A stretch of DNA of 64,000 nucleotides from Talpa occidentalis. Its lineage: Eukaryota; Chordata; Mammalia; Eulipotyphla; Talpidae. Shown piece after piece: positions 45,131 to 55,661 of the stretch (position 1 is the first letter of the stretch; each line of letters opens with the position of its first letter). The stretch spans positions 17,035,784 through 17,099,783 of the forward strand of contig NW_023602073.1 of NCBI RefSeq assembly GCF_014898055.3, given 5' to 3'. The position numbers and the translations under genes are program-made. Below the pieces are notes generated by a model. That model saw nothing but the letters and a program-made list of their open reading frames with translations, had not been told where the DNA came from and searched no databases.

Positions 45131-45803
45131 GTGGGGGCACAAAGGCCCAGGTCACCTGCGTGTCCCTCACTGTGGAGTATTGTGTCTATTTCTTCTCTGC
45201 CTCTAACCATGATTTGGACCATTTCAGGGGAACAACCAGAGACATCAGAGGAGGATCTAGGGACGTCAGACGAGGACTCATGGATATCAGACGAGGATTC
45301 ATGGATATCAGACGAGGATTCATGGATGTCAGACGATGATTCATGGATGTCAGACGATGATTCATTGATGTCAGATGTGGAGCCAGGGACATCAGATGAG
45401 GAGCTAGGGACATCAGACGAGGAGCCAGGGACGTCAGACGAGGAACCAGGGATACCAGACAAGGAACCAGGGACATCAGAGGAGGAACCAGGGAAATCAG
45501 AGGAGGAATCAGGGAAAACAAGGTAGGAAGCAGGAACAACAGGGAGCACCAAGGAGGAGATGACTATGGTGTTGGAGGCCGCCCTTCAGCTATTCTTCGT
45601 GTGAGGTAGCAAATAATATGGAAGCTCCAGCTTGAAATGGAAGCCCATTATAAGTCGAGAGGGGAGCCCCCAGGGAGGTAGCGGATGAAAGCTGCCTGTT
45701 ATGTGAGGACACTGGGCAGCCCCATTGCAGGAGCTGTGCACAGTCTCCCCAGCACAGCGGACACAACCATGTCCTTGCCAAAGATGTGTGTCCGAGCTAC
45801 GAG
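45131..45803 (+). pseudogene. TRIM38-like exon 1, unit D: repeat-expanded, broken
   Basis: The 5' part matches units B and C, but the start codon and RING are gone. The frame runs through 13 acidic heptads and stops at a TAG (45,524). A damaged B-box follows at about 45,690-45,800 (CAQSPQHSGHNH kept, first ligands lost), with a normal 'GAG|gtgagtg' donor at 45,803. I infer a non-functional exon. Confidence 0.75.
45242..45514 (+). repeat. 21-bp minisatellite encoding acidic heptads, 13 units
   Basis: Thirteen perfectly phased 7-codon units of the form T/I/M-S-D/E-E/D-x-x-G/W. Neighbouring units are the most alike, as expected from slippage or unequal exchange. All substitutions keep the frame open on the sense strand. 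The antisense strand is also open across the array, so an open frame alone is weak proof of coding. Confidence 0.9.
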
Positions 45804-46003
45804 GTGAGTGAGCACCCCAGACTCCTGTAGCAGCACCTGCTCTCGTCCATGCTCACATCTATGGTTATTTAGGTTGATACCCAAGATTGTGATGTGGAAA
45901 TGAAAGTTTCATCCTCTTGTTCTTCTAAAAATTAGATCATGTTGTTTCCCTCTTGTTCTTCTAAAAATTAGATCATGTTGTTTCCCTAAAATACAATCCC
46001 ACA

Positions 46004-46323
46004 GGGCCTCCCCGGTGGCGCAGCGGTTGAGCGCTGGGTTGCAAACCTGCCCGCAGCCTCTGCGGCGCCGGTTCGATCCCCGGCTGGATCCCCGGCTGCT
46101 CCCCAGCCACCGGAGGAGGGTCCCAAATGGCGCGCAGACCTCTCCTGCGGCCCGCTGCTCCCCTCAGCAGTGTACTTCGGTCCTTCTGCCTGCTCTGCTC
46201 CCCGCTCTGGCTCTGGTGAATTCTCTCACCCTCCCACGCTTCTGACTGTACCCAGTGCATGTATAAACAAAACAAATAAATAAATAAATAAATAAACTTG
46301 CCTCTATAAAATTAAAAAAAAAA
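46004..46323 (+). mobile_element. SINE (Rhin-1 type), plus strand, full length
   Basis: Starts 'gggcctccccggtggcgcag' and ends in an A-rich tail. Exact flanking duplication 'aatacaatcccacag'. A short internal duplication ('gatccccggctg' twice) is present. Confidence 0.95.
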
Positions 46324-46338
46324 AATACAATCCCACAG

Positions 46339-46910
46339 TCCATATAGACTTTCAGAGGATGGGGGAGTCTCATCCCCATTCACTCTCGCTGTGATGGCCC
46401 CCTGCTTTAGAATACAGTTGTCCCATCATGTGCCAGCCTATTTTATGTCCACATGTGTGTGAAATTAAAGAAACCACGATGTGCAGGTCATGTGACAGAT
46501 TCCCAAAATGGTCACAGACACCACCAGATTTTATTTCTCCTGCAGTGTGCTAGGGCAAAGCAGTCAGCGAAAGAAGACTGCCAGGAGACCTTGATGTGGG
46601 TGGTAGGTTTAGGCCCTACTAAGTTGGGAGTGGAATCTGGGGAGCTTTCTGGAGGAGAGTCCTGATGGACACAGACAACTTTCCACATAGAGGAGTTGGA
46701 TAAAGGCTTCTTTTAGATGGTTACTGTCTTGTTCTGTGTGCAGTGTTTCCTCACGAGCCTGTAGAGGTGCCTGTAGTTCCATAACAGCTTTAGCAGATGA
46801 GGCTCAAGAAACCGATAGCTTATATTAAACATACACTGGTTTTATTTAAGGTGCACTTTTGTTATCCGATAAACATGTCATTGTTGGTTTATGTTTCTTC
46901 TCTTTTGCAG
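46339..46910 (+). other. Intron between exon 1 and PRY-SPRY, unit D
   Basis: Matches intron 1 of the other units up to '(a/g)cgatag' near 46,818, then switches to sequence upstream of PRY-SPRY. Unit E has the same switch, so exons 2 to 5 were removed in a shared ancestor. Confidence 0.65.
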
Positions 46911-47420
46911 TCAGCGTGACTCTGGATGAAGATACAGCTCATGATGACATAACTCTGTCTGAGAACCAGAGAGAAGTGACTTATAGACAGAACCTTAAGA
47001 AGAAGCTTCACACTACCAGGACGTTTAGAGTGTGACCCTGTGTCCTGAGCTGTGAGGGCTTCACCTCAGGGAGACATTACTTTGCAATGGACATGGGAGA
47101 AGGAGCTGAGTGTGATTTGGGAGTTTGTCTGGAGAATGTGCCCAGGGATGTAGAGGGGATGCTGGAGCCTCAGTCTGCTTTCTGGGCCATCAAATGCACA
47201 AACAATGACCACATTCCCCTGACTGGTCCTGCACCCTCTCTTCTTCCTCAGAACCCATGCCAGATTTAGGGGTCTTTCTGGACTGTGAGGCTGGACATGA
47301 CAGCTGGCTCCCACATAGAAACTTTTGCATAGGCCTCCTTCCGTGATACTTTCTGAGCCTTTTACAGGGTTAGTCATTCTTCTTTATTCCTGCCTCCACC
47401 AGAAACATAGGAAAAGAGTA
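46911..47420 (+). pseudogene. TRIM38-like PRY-SPRY exon, unit D (stop and frameshifts)
   Basis: Acceptor 'tcttttgcag'. The first residues after the split Val are SVTLDEDTAHDDITLSENQR, the PRY start of TRIM38-type proteins; PRY-SPRY binds the target. A TGA at 47,033-47,035 replaces the conserved Trp/Ser position before Pro-Cys-Val-Leu. Beyond it the frame is open through GFTSGRHYF and DLGVCLENVPRD to about 47,267, then shifts. The C-terminal part has further stops. Confidence 0.8.
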
Positions 47421-47834
47421 AAATCTTTGGTTTACTCTTGGTTGAACCTTCCTTTAACCCTCAGAGGGACAACGACCAGACTTAGCGAGTCTATTGGGCA
47501 ACAATGGAGTGACGTGAGAGAGATTTACAGAGGTTACTGCGAGGGTCTCAGTGAGGGGGAGATTATGAGTGAATAGGAAGTCTGTTGACGTCTCAGTAGG
47601 AAAAAAGTTGCTCTATGCCAGACTCTGCTAGTGCCAGTTATCTTGAATTATTAGAAAATCTCACACATACATTCGTGACATTGTTCATAGTCTTTTCATG
47701 ATAAAGATATGATCATATAGGCCTTTGTCACACCTAAATTTCCTGACCTGATTTGGGAAAGGACAGCAGCACAGTGGTGTAGTCAGCCTGGTCACAAAGC
47801 ATCAATGATGACAGAATAAAAAGTCACTGAGTGG
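47421..47834 (+). other. 3' flank of unit D
   Basis: 47,468-47,834 matches 59,653-60,050 downstream of unit E. No gene was seen. Confidence 0.55.
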
Positions 47835-48120
47835 ACCTCCCCGGTGGTGCAGTAGTTGAGCGCTGGGTTGCAAAGCTACCCGCAGCCTCTGCAGCGCCGG
47901 TTCTATCCCCGGCTGCTCCCCGGCCACCGGAGGAGGGTCCCACCTGGTGCGCAGACCTCTCCTGCCACCCGCTGCTCCCCTCAGCAGTGTACTTCGGTCC
48001 TTCTGCCTGCTCTGCTCCCCACTCTGGCTCTGGTGAATTCTCTCACCTCTTGCCCTTCTGACTGTACCCAGTGCTTGTATAAATAAATAAATAAATAAAT
48101 CTTTATAAAAAAAAAAATTA
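47835..48120 (+). mobile_element. SINE (Rhin-1 type), plus strand
   Basis: Exact flanking duplication 'aaaaagtcactgagt'. The head starts 'ggacctccccggtggtgcag'. Confidence 0.95.
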
Positions 48121-48249
48121 AAAAAAGTCACTGAGTTGCCAAACATTACTGTAATGGTTTTTGATATAAAAAGATCCATTTTGTTGACATTGCAATCTTC
48201 TGAATCATTGGTCCAAGAAAGGAGTAGTGAAGTCAAGCAGAAAAATCTG

Positions 48250-48485
48250 TAAAAAAAATAATAACATGTAAACAAAAACTGACAATTATAAACCAAAGAC
48301 ATCTAGAAGGAGGGGAGGAGGGAGAGGGATCAAGGGAGGAAAGGAGGAGCACAGGGGACTGAGGTGATGGTGCACGGGTACATTGGTGAAGGAAATTCTA
48401 TGGGGACTACACCTAAGGGAGTGGGGGAAGCAAATATTGTTTAAAAATGAACAATGATGTAACAAATAAGTTTAAAAAAGTAAGT
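48250..48485 (+). mobile_element. L1 3' end, plus strand
   Basis: 'gacaattataaaccaaagac' followed by a G-rich 3'UTR and 'ggaaattctatggggactac', ending A-rich. It is absent from the matching place in unit E (about 60,270). Confidence 0.8.
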
Positions 48486-49853
48486 AAACACATACACACA
48501 CTCAGAGCCCACCTTGTACCCTGGATGTCAGGTGCAGTCACCAGACATTGCATCGATGCTGCTATCACCTGCATCCCCAGCATTATAAGGTCCCCAGCCG
48601 CGTTCCTAGGGTCAACTTGTGACTTGGAAGTGACAGATTACAGAACGGACCCCTCCAATATGCATTTTCGACACAGAATAATGGTGAGCTGCAGCCTATT
48701 GAGAAAAATCAGATGAAGAAACGTTCTCTGCTCTCTTCCTGCTGCCATGTTGTGGAGATACATTTGTATGATGTCATCATCTCTTCTTATCAGAAGACAG
48801 AAGTTATCACCAGAGACCTCCTGACCCTCCTCAGCCCAGAGACCACACCAGGGGCAGCCACAGAACACACCTGCTGACCCTGACCCTTGTCTGCCATCAC
48901 CTCGTAGAGAAGCCTTCCTGTAACTTGCCACCTACAAAGAAATTTATTTGTCTTGTCAGTGTATAAAAAAAAATTACAGGCTTTACTGAAAATTCCCTCT
49001 CAGCCCAAACTGTAACCACCCGATGGAGCTTTTCCTCTAAGGGCCCGTGTCCGTGCAGGAGGCACCTGTTTTGGGGAAAAGTCCCCACTTTCTCCTTTGT
49101 GCTCCCATGACCACACACACTTCATGGCTGACACAGGATGTGGGGACTTTTTCCCCATCCATTTGGGTGTCTTGGAGGTCAACTCAATGGACACAACTGA
49201 AGTGAGAGGCCCCACCTCCCAGCTCTAGACACTCTCTGAGTCTCCCCTCCCCTCCTGGTGTCCTGGGTCCTGTGTGGCCCAGTGTGGCCTTCCCAGCCAG
49301 GGGCGGCTCCCTCCTCTGGGCAGGCCAGGTTCAAATTACTGTCCTCAGGGGAAATTATGTTCCTTCAACATTTGGATTCTGAACAACAACAAAAAAAATT
49401 ATGGTAAAGAAATCATTCAGACAAGGAAAATAAAAACAATTCTTGGAAAACCATAACAAAAAATATAGTAAAGGGAAAATTAGACATTATTTGTTGCAGG
49501 CAAATTATAGAAAGAAAATAGGCCCTATTGGTCTTTTAGGCAAGAACGCTCTAATTATAGATAAATCACTGGCCACCCACATTTTTTTAACAAGGAGCAC
49601 TCGGTAAAACAGAAGCAGGCAAGAGCATATACTAGAAATTTTAATTTTGAGAGTAACTTGAAGAACAAACTTCAAATTAAATGAAATCTATGGTTAAGTG
49701 CTTCTGAAAAGACTGACATAACTGACTCAAGAAGGGGAAGAAAACGTTAACTAATACATGCTGCATTCATAAAGGTGCAGAGTCCAATTCAATAAGGTAA
49801 CAGAAGTTGATAAGTGATTGGCTTTGCAAAGGCTTGGTGCTGGGAAGAGGTGA
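48486..49853. other. Downstream flank of unit D
   Basis: 48,490-48,960 matches 60,300-60,760. The rest (49,000-49,850) has no partner in the window. No gene or RNA was seen. Confidence 0.5.
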
Positions 49854-50773
49854 TGTTATAGGACAGGGAGAGGGGCAGCCCAAGCCCCGCAAACCTGCCT
49901 ATTCTATTTTTTTTTTTTTTTTTAATAGAGGCATGTTTTATTTATTTATTTATTTGTTTTGTTTGTTTTGTTTATACATGCACTGGGTACAGTCAGAAGC
50001 GCGGGAGGGTGAGAGAATTCACCAGAGCCAGAGCGGGGAGCAGAGCAGGCAGAAGGACCGAAGTACACTGCTGAGGGGAGCAGCGGGCGGCAGGAGAGGT
50101 CTGCGCGCCATGTGGGACCCTCCTCCGGTGGCCGGGGAGCAGCCGGGGATCGAACCGGCACCGCAGAGGCCGCGGGCAGCTTTGCAACCCAGCGCTCAAC
50201 CGCTGCGCCAACGGGGAGGCCCAAAACCTGCCTATTCTAAATGGGTTCTGCCATCCGCCGCATCAACACAAAACACATGAGACTTTAATGGGAAGGAACT
50301 TTAATAAAACTAGGAAACAATACAGGTAAGGCAAAGAGTCTAGTTTCTAAATGAAGCACCCAAAGTTACCCATCCCCTCGTGGGTAAAACTCCATCCATA
50401 TGGGGTCGGCCCAGAGCAAGGCCCCAAAGCCTGCCACAAGTCTAAAACATCTTCCAGTGGGGACCCACAGAAAAGGGTCACAAACAACCGGACAAGCCCG
50501 GAAGGAAAAGAGCAAAATCAACATCCAGATAAAAGCTGCCATTGTCACCTCCCCACGGGTCTCACCCACATCTGTGTCACCCAGTCCACGACCAAAAGAC
50601 AAGCGCAGTTTCTTTACGTGTCTCTAGGCTCCATGCGCCTCCTCCAGGTCTCCTGGCTCCATCCTGCTTCCTTCCTTCCTTAGTCTCTTCTTCTTCTCCT
50701 CTTCCTGCTCAGCTCCACCCTCCCTTGGGTGGGGCAGGGAACCTCCCCCTTTCCTGGGGACCACCCTGTTACA
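49854..50773. mobile_element. Solo LTR L590, copy 2, carrying a nested SINE
   Basis: TG...CA ends (tgttatagg ... ctgttaca) and an exact 4-bp duplication GTGA (49,850-49,853 and 50,774-50,777). Without the nested SINE (49,905-50,222) it is about 600 bp, the same as copy 1. Confidence 0.85.
49905..50222 (-). mobile_element. SINE (Rhin-1 type), minus strand, nested in the LTR
   Basis: Flanking duplication 'aaacctgcctattcta'. Little divergence from the copies at 5,573 and 46,004, so it is young. Confidence 0.95.
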
Positions 50774-51340
50774 GTGATACTGATCTACCTGCAAAGTTTG
50801 GTGCTTTTACTCTAGGAAGGGAATGTACACAATATATTAAATGTCCTTCCAAATGCCCCTACAGCCTCCAGACACCCAGGGAGTCTGTTCTTGTGTTCTA
50901 GTGCTTGTGACAGGCCAGCTCCCTTGCACAGACCCAGTGTTCCTGTACCTGGTAGGCCACTCACCGCCCTCACCTAGAGGGGCTGGAGGCAGCTCCCAAG
51001 GATGTCCTGAGTGTCTCCAGGGAGGCTTTCTGCTCCTTTGTAAAATGAAAGCTCTGAGAAAATGGCTGACTCTAAAGGAAACTGCAGGAGATCAATGGGG
51101 ACTGCAGGTGTGACTACATGGGAGAGAAGAGAGGTGAGTGACCCTCACGGTGCTTTGGGAATGGTAGAGGGCAGCAAATTCTCCCAACTGGGGGCCAGCC
51201 TGATGCAGAACCAGAGAACCCACTACCCCTGTCACTATATTGGATCAGACTGTTCTCAGATGGAATAGGGGATGAAGAAACTGAAGGGAGAATGAGCCAC
51301 AGCCCCTCAGTGCAGCCATGCTCTGACATGGTTTCACTGA
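50774..51340. other. Unique sequence, no feature seen
   Basis: No repeat family or exon is recognised. The short frames here have no supporting features. Confidence 0.4.
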
Positions 51341-51655
51341 TATGCAGGGATTTGTAGGTTTCTAGTTTTCACTCAACTTAAAACATGTTCAGCTGTTACT
51401 TCTTCAAATGTCCTTTCTGCTCCCTGCCCAAGCTTCTTCTGCTTTCCCAAGGCCAGGGGCACAGCTCACTGACGCCTGCTCATTGTGTTTTCCTTCTGTG
51501 TCTGGGTTTCATTTTCTATAGTTTTTAGTCCTGTGCCTTCCAGTTCCTAATTGTGTATTTTGCAGTGTCTAATCAGTTGATCCCATCATGTGCCTTTCTG
51601 TCTATATCCTAGTTTCCTTTTGTAGAAGTTTACTTTGGGTCTTTTAAAATCCTCT
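51341..51655 (-). mobile_element. Probable old L1 fragment, minus strand
   Basis: Antisense L1-like text ('cagctgttacttcttcaaat', 'tttgcagtgtctaatc'). By-eye match only. Confidence 0.45.
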
Positions 51656-51659
51656 TAGC

Positions 51660-51932
51660 ACCTCCTAAGAGGTGCTTGGTGGCCTAAGGGTTAAGTCTTA
51701 GCACTATGACAGTGATGCTCCTCCTTGATATTCTGAGTTCTATCCCTAGAGCACAGATGGTGCAGCAGAGCTCTCCTGTCTTGCCTGCTGCTCCCCTCAG
51801 TAGCATATTTCAGTAACCTGCCTCTTCTGCTCCCCACTGTGTCTCTGGTGAATCCTCTCACCCCACACACCTTTTGCTTACACCCCAGTTCTTCTACTCA
51901 AAAAAAAAAAAAAAAAAAATCTTTGAAAAAAA
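51660..51932 (+). mobile_element. Older SINE of the same family, plus strand
   Basis: Diverged head 'ggtggcctaagggttaagtc', A-run near 51,900, flanking 'aaatcctcttag' on both sides. Confidence 0.8.
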
Positions 51933-52338
51933 ATCCTCTTAGGGGTGTGTGTGTGTCTTGTAAACATGGAATGCAGTTAAAAAATTGCCAAAAAGTCCTT
52001 TCTACTTATTCTAGCAGGTGTGTCAGTCCTGGTAAATTTTCATTAACTCATCCTTCTCTTTATTATGATTCACTCCTGTCACAGGCAGGGACTTCAGTTT
52101 TCAGATTGCGCCTACCTGCAGACCTTGTATTTCAGCCACCTTCTCCTACTTCTCTGGTGGAAATGTGTGGGGTTGGTTGTTTTTACATGATGTTACCACT
52201 TCTGAGCACTGGTTTTAGTGAGATGGACACGCTGGATCTGATGAAAATACTAGATGGAGATAAAAATATGTTTTTCCATCTTCCAATGCAGAGTCTGATT
52301 TATGTCTGATTGGATTTTCTTTAAAACTGGGCAACTGG
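51933..52338. other. Unique sequence, no feature seen
   Basis: Nothing recognised in this stretch. Confidence 0.35.
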
Positions 52339-52339
52339 G

Positions 52340-52606
52340 CCCCCCCTGGTTGCACAAGTGGTTATGACACAACCTCTGAAGCTGTCCGCAGCAATTGCAG
52401 CATGAGTTCGATCCCTGGCCAGAGAGCTACTTACATGGTGCAGCCAACCTCTCTTGACTCGCCTACATCTCCCTTCAGCAGTATATTTCAGTTAATCCTC
52501 CTGTTCCTTTTCCTCCCTTGTGTATGGTGAATCCTCTCACTCTTCACACCTCTGGCCTGTACCCCAGATCTTGTATCCATAAATAAACAAATCTTAAAAA
52601 AAAAAA
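52340..52606 (+). mobile_element. SINE of the same family, plus strand
   Basis: Head 'gggccccccctggttgcaca', tail 'ataaataaacaaatctt' plus A's. Confidence 0.85.
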
Positions 52607-52608
52607 TT

Positions 52609-52735
52609 TGACAAGTGACACCATCCATCTGGGCCTCAGTTTCCTCCATGTAATACTGGGGCTCTACTCGCAGGTTGTTGTGACAAGTGCTCAGGCGCAA
52701 AGCCTGAGGCATAGAGCACAAAAAAGGGTTTTGGG
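52609..52735 (+). mobile_element. MIR fragment
   Basis: 'gggcctcagtttcctcc', 'ggttgttgtgacaagtgctc' and 'gcatagagcac' follow the central and 3' parts of the ancient mammalian MIR element. Confidence 0.65.
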
Positions 52736-53340
52736 GGTGTTAATTCATATGAAGACTGCAAAGCATTTTCACATGTGTGATTTGCTAATTGGGATTCTTG
52801 GACCACCATCATTTCATCTTTGTGGAATTTTCTCCCTTCTTTGGGATCCATTTCTCCAGAAAAAAATAGAACTTCAGCTAGAAATGACAGAGGAAAGGAT
52901 TCTTTCCTGGGTTGGACTTAGCCAGATTAGAAGTCCTTGTCCCTTGCTGTGTATCCGGTCACCTGGGAAGCTGCCTGATAACACAGTGACACTCAGCCTG
53001 GGCCACATTCAAAAGTCCGTAAAGAGGCCCCAGGCAGAGGACTGCTATGTAGTGGAGCTTCCACAGGGACACGGATGGTCTCTTTTCCCAGAAGTGGTGC
53101 CCATGGTCACTTCTTGCTCCTTACTCAGATCCACAGGAGGCTCCCAGAGAGAGGCATTAATGATTTGAGCACAACCCCCGCCCCATCACAGCACCCGCTG
53201 TGCACATGTTGTGGGTGCTGCAGACATTCAAGGTAACACCCAGGCTAGGGCCTCTACCCTGGGCCCCCTGAGGTGGGGACATTCCTGAGCCACAGGTGAG
53301 CAGGATGGAGGCAGGGCAGCACCTGGGGCTGTCTTCGACT
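52736..53340. other. Sequence upstream of unit E
   Basis: 52,790-53,340 recurs at 61,065-61,630, downstream of unit E, so it bounds a further duplication. Open frames are not conserved between the copies. Confidence 0.5.
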
Positions 53341-54200
53341 TCAGTGCCCACTTCCACTTACAGGGACCCGTGGCAGAGGATGAAATCCAGCTCTGCACAG
53401 CCCATGAGCTGACAAGGGCGGTTGCCTGTGAGGATGCAGGAATTTCAGTGACAGCCTGTCCCTGGCATTGGCAGCGACATCGTCCTGGAAACTAAAGTGA
53501 TGAAAGGCCGTGGGGCAAGTTGATCTCTGATAAAGACGCTTGTCATGACTGGCTCTTGTCTGAGAACAACCCACCATGCTCTTGGGTGATTCTCTCACCG
53601 GATGGTCAGTTATTGAGGAGACGCCCGCAGATGAGAAACAAGAGCACAGAGGCAGGGGCTGCTTAAACAGGGGGGGCTGCGCTTTCCAGTCCCCACAACA
53701 CGCAGAGGGAGGAGAACAAGCAAGGGCCCCGCCAGCATCCATGGGAAAGGAAAGCTCCAGGGAGCGCCTACTGGGGGCTCCTTCCTGTGGACCCTCCTTC
53801 CCCTTCCCCCACTCCGGGAGCCCCGCCCCAGTGCTGACCCCGCCCCCACGAACCCCAAGTTGCAGCCCCGGGAAGCAGGTCTGGAAAAGGAAGACAGCTA
53901 GTCTGACTGGGGGGAGTAAAGAGAAGTGGAAGTATTCCTTGGTGGGGTGGGGGCGGGTCTGGAAAAGGGAGAAACCGAGTCTGACTGGGGGGTGAAGAGA
54001 AGGGAATGAGGGTGTCCTTGTGGGGTGGGGCGGGTCTGCCCGGGGAGCAGAGGAGGGGGAGACAGAATCGGGGTCCTGGGGACCAGGCTGGTGCTGAGCC
54101 AGAGAACCCCCCCTCCCCCCGCAGCTTCCTCTGCAGTGACTGTGGTGATGCTGGTGGAAGATGAAGAAGTAGCGTGATGCAAACCTGCGTGTTTCCCCGT
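53341..54200. other. Upstream promoter flank of unit E
   Basis: The right part (from about 53,870) matches the start of the window. It holds repeated short blocks ('tctggaaaagg', 'gtctgactgggggg') arranged about 80 bp apart. Confidence 0.5.
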
Positions 54201-54603
54201 CAATTAAAAAGAAAGTGAACATTTCCTGCTCCCTCAGGTGGTTTGAGAAGAGGGGGAGGAAGTGAACTCGGGGCGCCCTCGCCTCCAGCACAGCCCTGCT
54301 CCGGGAGGGGCTGATCGGGCCGGGAGGGTCTCGGGACGAGTCTCGGGACACGGGCGGGGCCGGCAGCGCAGGAGCTGGAGACAAGGTCCCGCCCCACTCC
54401 GGGCTCTGCGGGCCCCAAGTCTCGTCCCCCCCCCACACACCCCCCGCCCACCCCGGGGCGTGAGCCTCGAGCCCGCCCGGGAGCGGCGGCGTCAGCGGGG
54501 GGAGTGAGAGTCGCCGCCGGCCGGGAAGGATCGACGTCCGCGGGGCCGCCTGAGCCGCGGGGTGACGCGCTCCCGGCCCGGGGGTCCCGCCGCTGCCGGG
54601 CAG
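54201..54603 (+). promoter_or_regulatory. CpG-island promoter and first non-coding exon, unit E
   Basis: Very GC-rich and dense in CpG (54,300-54,620), with no TATA box seen. A good splice donor 'cgggcag|gtgagggcg' closes the first exon at 54,603. It is followed in order by the 36-nt leader exon (55,626) and exon 1, so it is the likely promoter of the unit E TRIM gene. Retained CpGs suggest it is unmethylated in the germ line. The transcription start is not defined by sequence. Confidence 0.65.
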
Positions 54604-55496
54604 GTGAGGGCGGGGGTGCAGGGTGTCCCCGCTGCGGTCCGCAAGGTCTCCTCGCTCGCGCTCTCGCTCCTGCTGCCTCTGGTTCCCCAAGGAACTCCCC
54701 CTCCTGGTCGCCCCCTCTCTCCCCGCACCCCCAGCATCCCCCGTGCCCTCTCCCCCTCCGGGCTCCTCTCCCCTCCCCCTCCCGCCCCCTGCTCTCCCCT
54801 TCTCGGGCTACCTTTGTGAATAAAACTGTCCCCCCTTCATTCTGTCCTTGAGTCCGCTTCTGGCGGTGGGGGGTGGGGGAGGACCCGCCCCCTGGTCACT
54901 CTTTTCCCCCCCGGGGCGCCCCGGGTCGTTTCCGGGAAAGCTTTACAATGGCGCAGCCCCCAGACGCCCTGGGCGCTGCTCGGTTTGTTCTCTTGCGCTT
55001 TCATTGTCCAGAGTTCCTGCCGCTGCTGTGCCTGCTGCTTCCTCATTGCTTTTCTCCAGCGTCAATTCAATCATTAATTCCTCTCATTGTACGTTTATAT
55101 CATATGCCAGAGTTTCCTTTTCTGGGGCCTTTGAAATTACTTTTAGGTGTCTCTGACTTTGGAGCTTATGAAATGCAGTTAAAATAACCCCCTGAAGGTT
55201 CTTTTTTATGTTTATAACAACCTTGTTGACCTGATCAATTTTAATTGATTGATTCTTCTCTTTATTATGGGTCAGTCTCTTCTTTCTCTGCATATGTGGA
55301 TACTTTTTCCGAGGGACTAAATTTTTATCAAGTTCTATTTTGTGCAACATAAAATCTACACTCCAAGTTAACTTCTTGATTGTAACTGCAAGATATCTCA
55401 GTGTAGAGGGACTCGCAGTGAATATGGGGCTGTGCTGAGTGGCAAAGGTAGTGGCCAAATCCAGGCCAGCATTTTTTTAAAGGTAGTGCTAACCTG

Positions 55497-55542
<46 letters not shown>

Positions 55543-55625
55543 ATGGGAGGCAGTGAGGGTGGCCATGGAATCTGAAAGCAGTCAAAACTTGCTTGTAATG
55601 GCTTCCCCTTGTCTCTCTTTCGCAG
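54604..55625 (+). other. First intron of unit E
   Basis: Includes a C/T-rich stretch (54,680-54,830) and (TG)n at 55,499-55,540. The right part matches 2,370-2,645. Confidence 0.55.
55499..55540. repeat. (TG)n microsatellite, about 21 units
   Basis: Same locus as 2,525-2,552 in unit A, longer here. Confidence 0.95.
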
Positions 55626-55661
55626 ACCACAGGCCCCACTTCAGAAGATCCAGGTCATAAG
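55626..55661 (+). other. 5'UTR exon of unit E (36 nt)
   Basis: Acceptor 'tctctttcgcag', donor 'gtgagtg'. Near-identical to 2,646-2,681. No start codon. Confidence 0.6.

Noticed and set aside
45242..45514. Short direct repeats considered as a CRISPR array
   Set aside because: The units are contiguous with no spacers, in a mammalian exon. It is a minisatellite.
45118..45552. Antisense Ser/Pro-rich repeat protein opposite the heptad array
   Set aside because: A 21-bp repeat without stops on one strand is often open on the other. There is no start, domain or splice support.
52608..53168. 186-codon open frame upstream of unit E
   Set aside because: It begins at a TTG and runs through a MIR fragment, and the duplicate at 61,065-61,630 does not keep the frame.
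53341..54690. 449-codon open frame on the minus strand
   Set aside because: It lies across the CpG-island promoter, where high GC removes stops. It has no domain, and the homologous place at the window start does not keep the frame.
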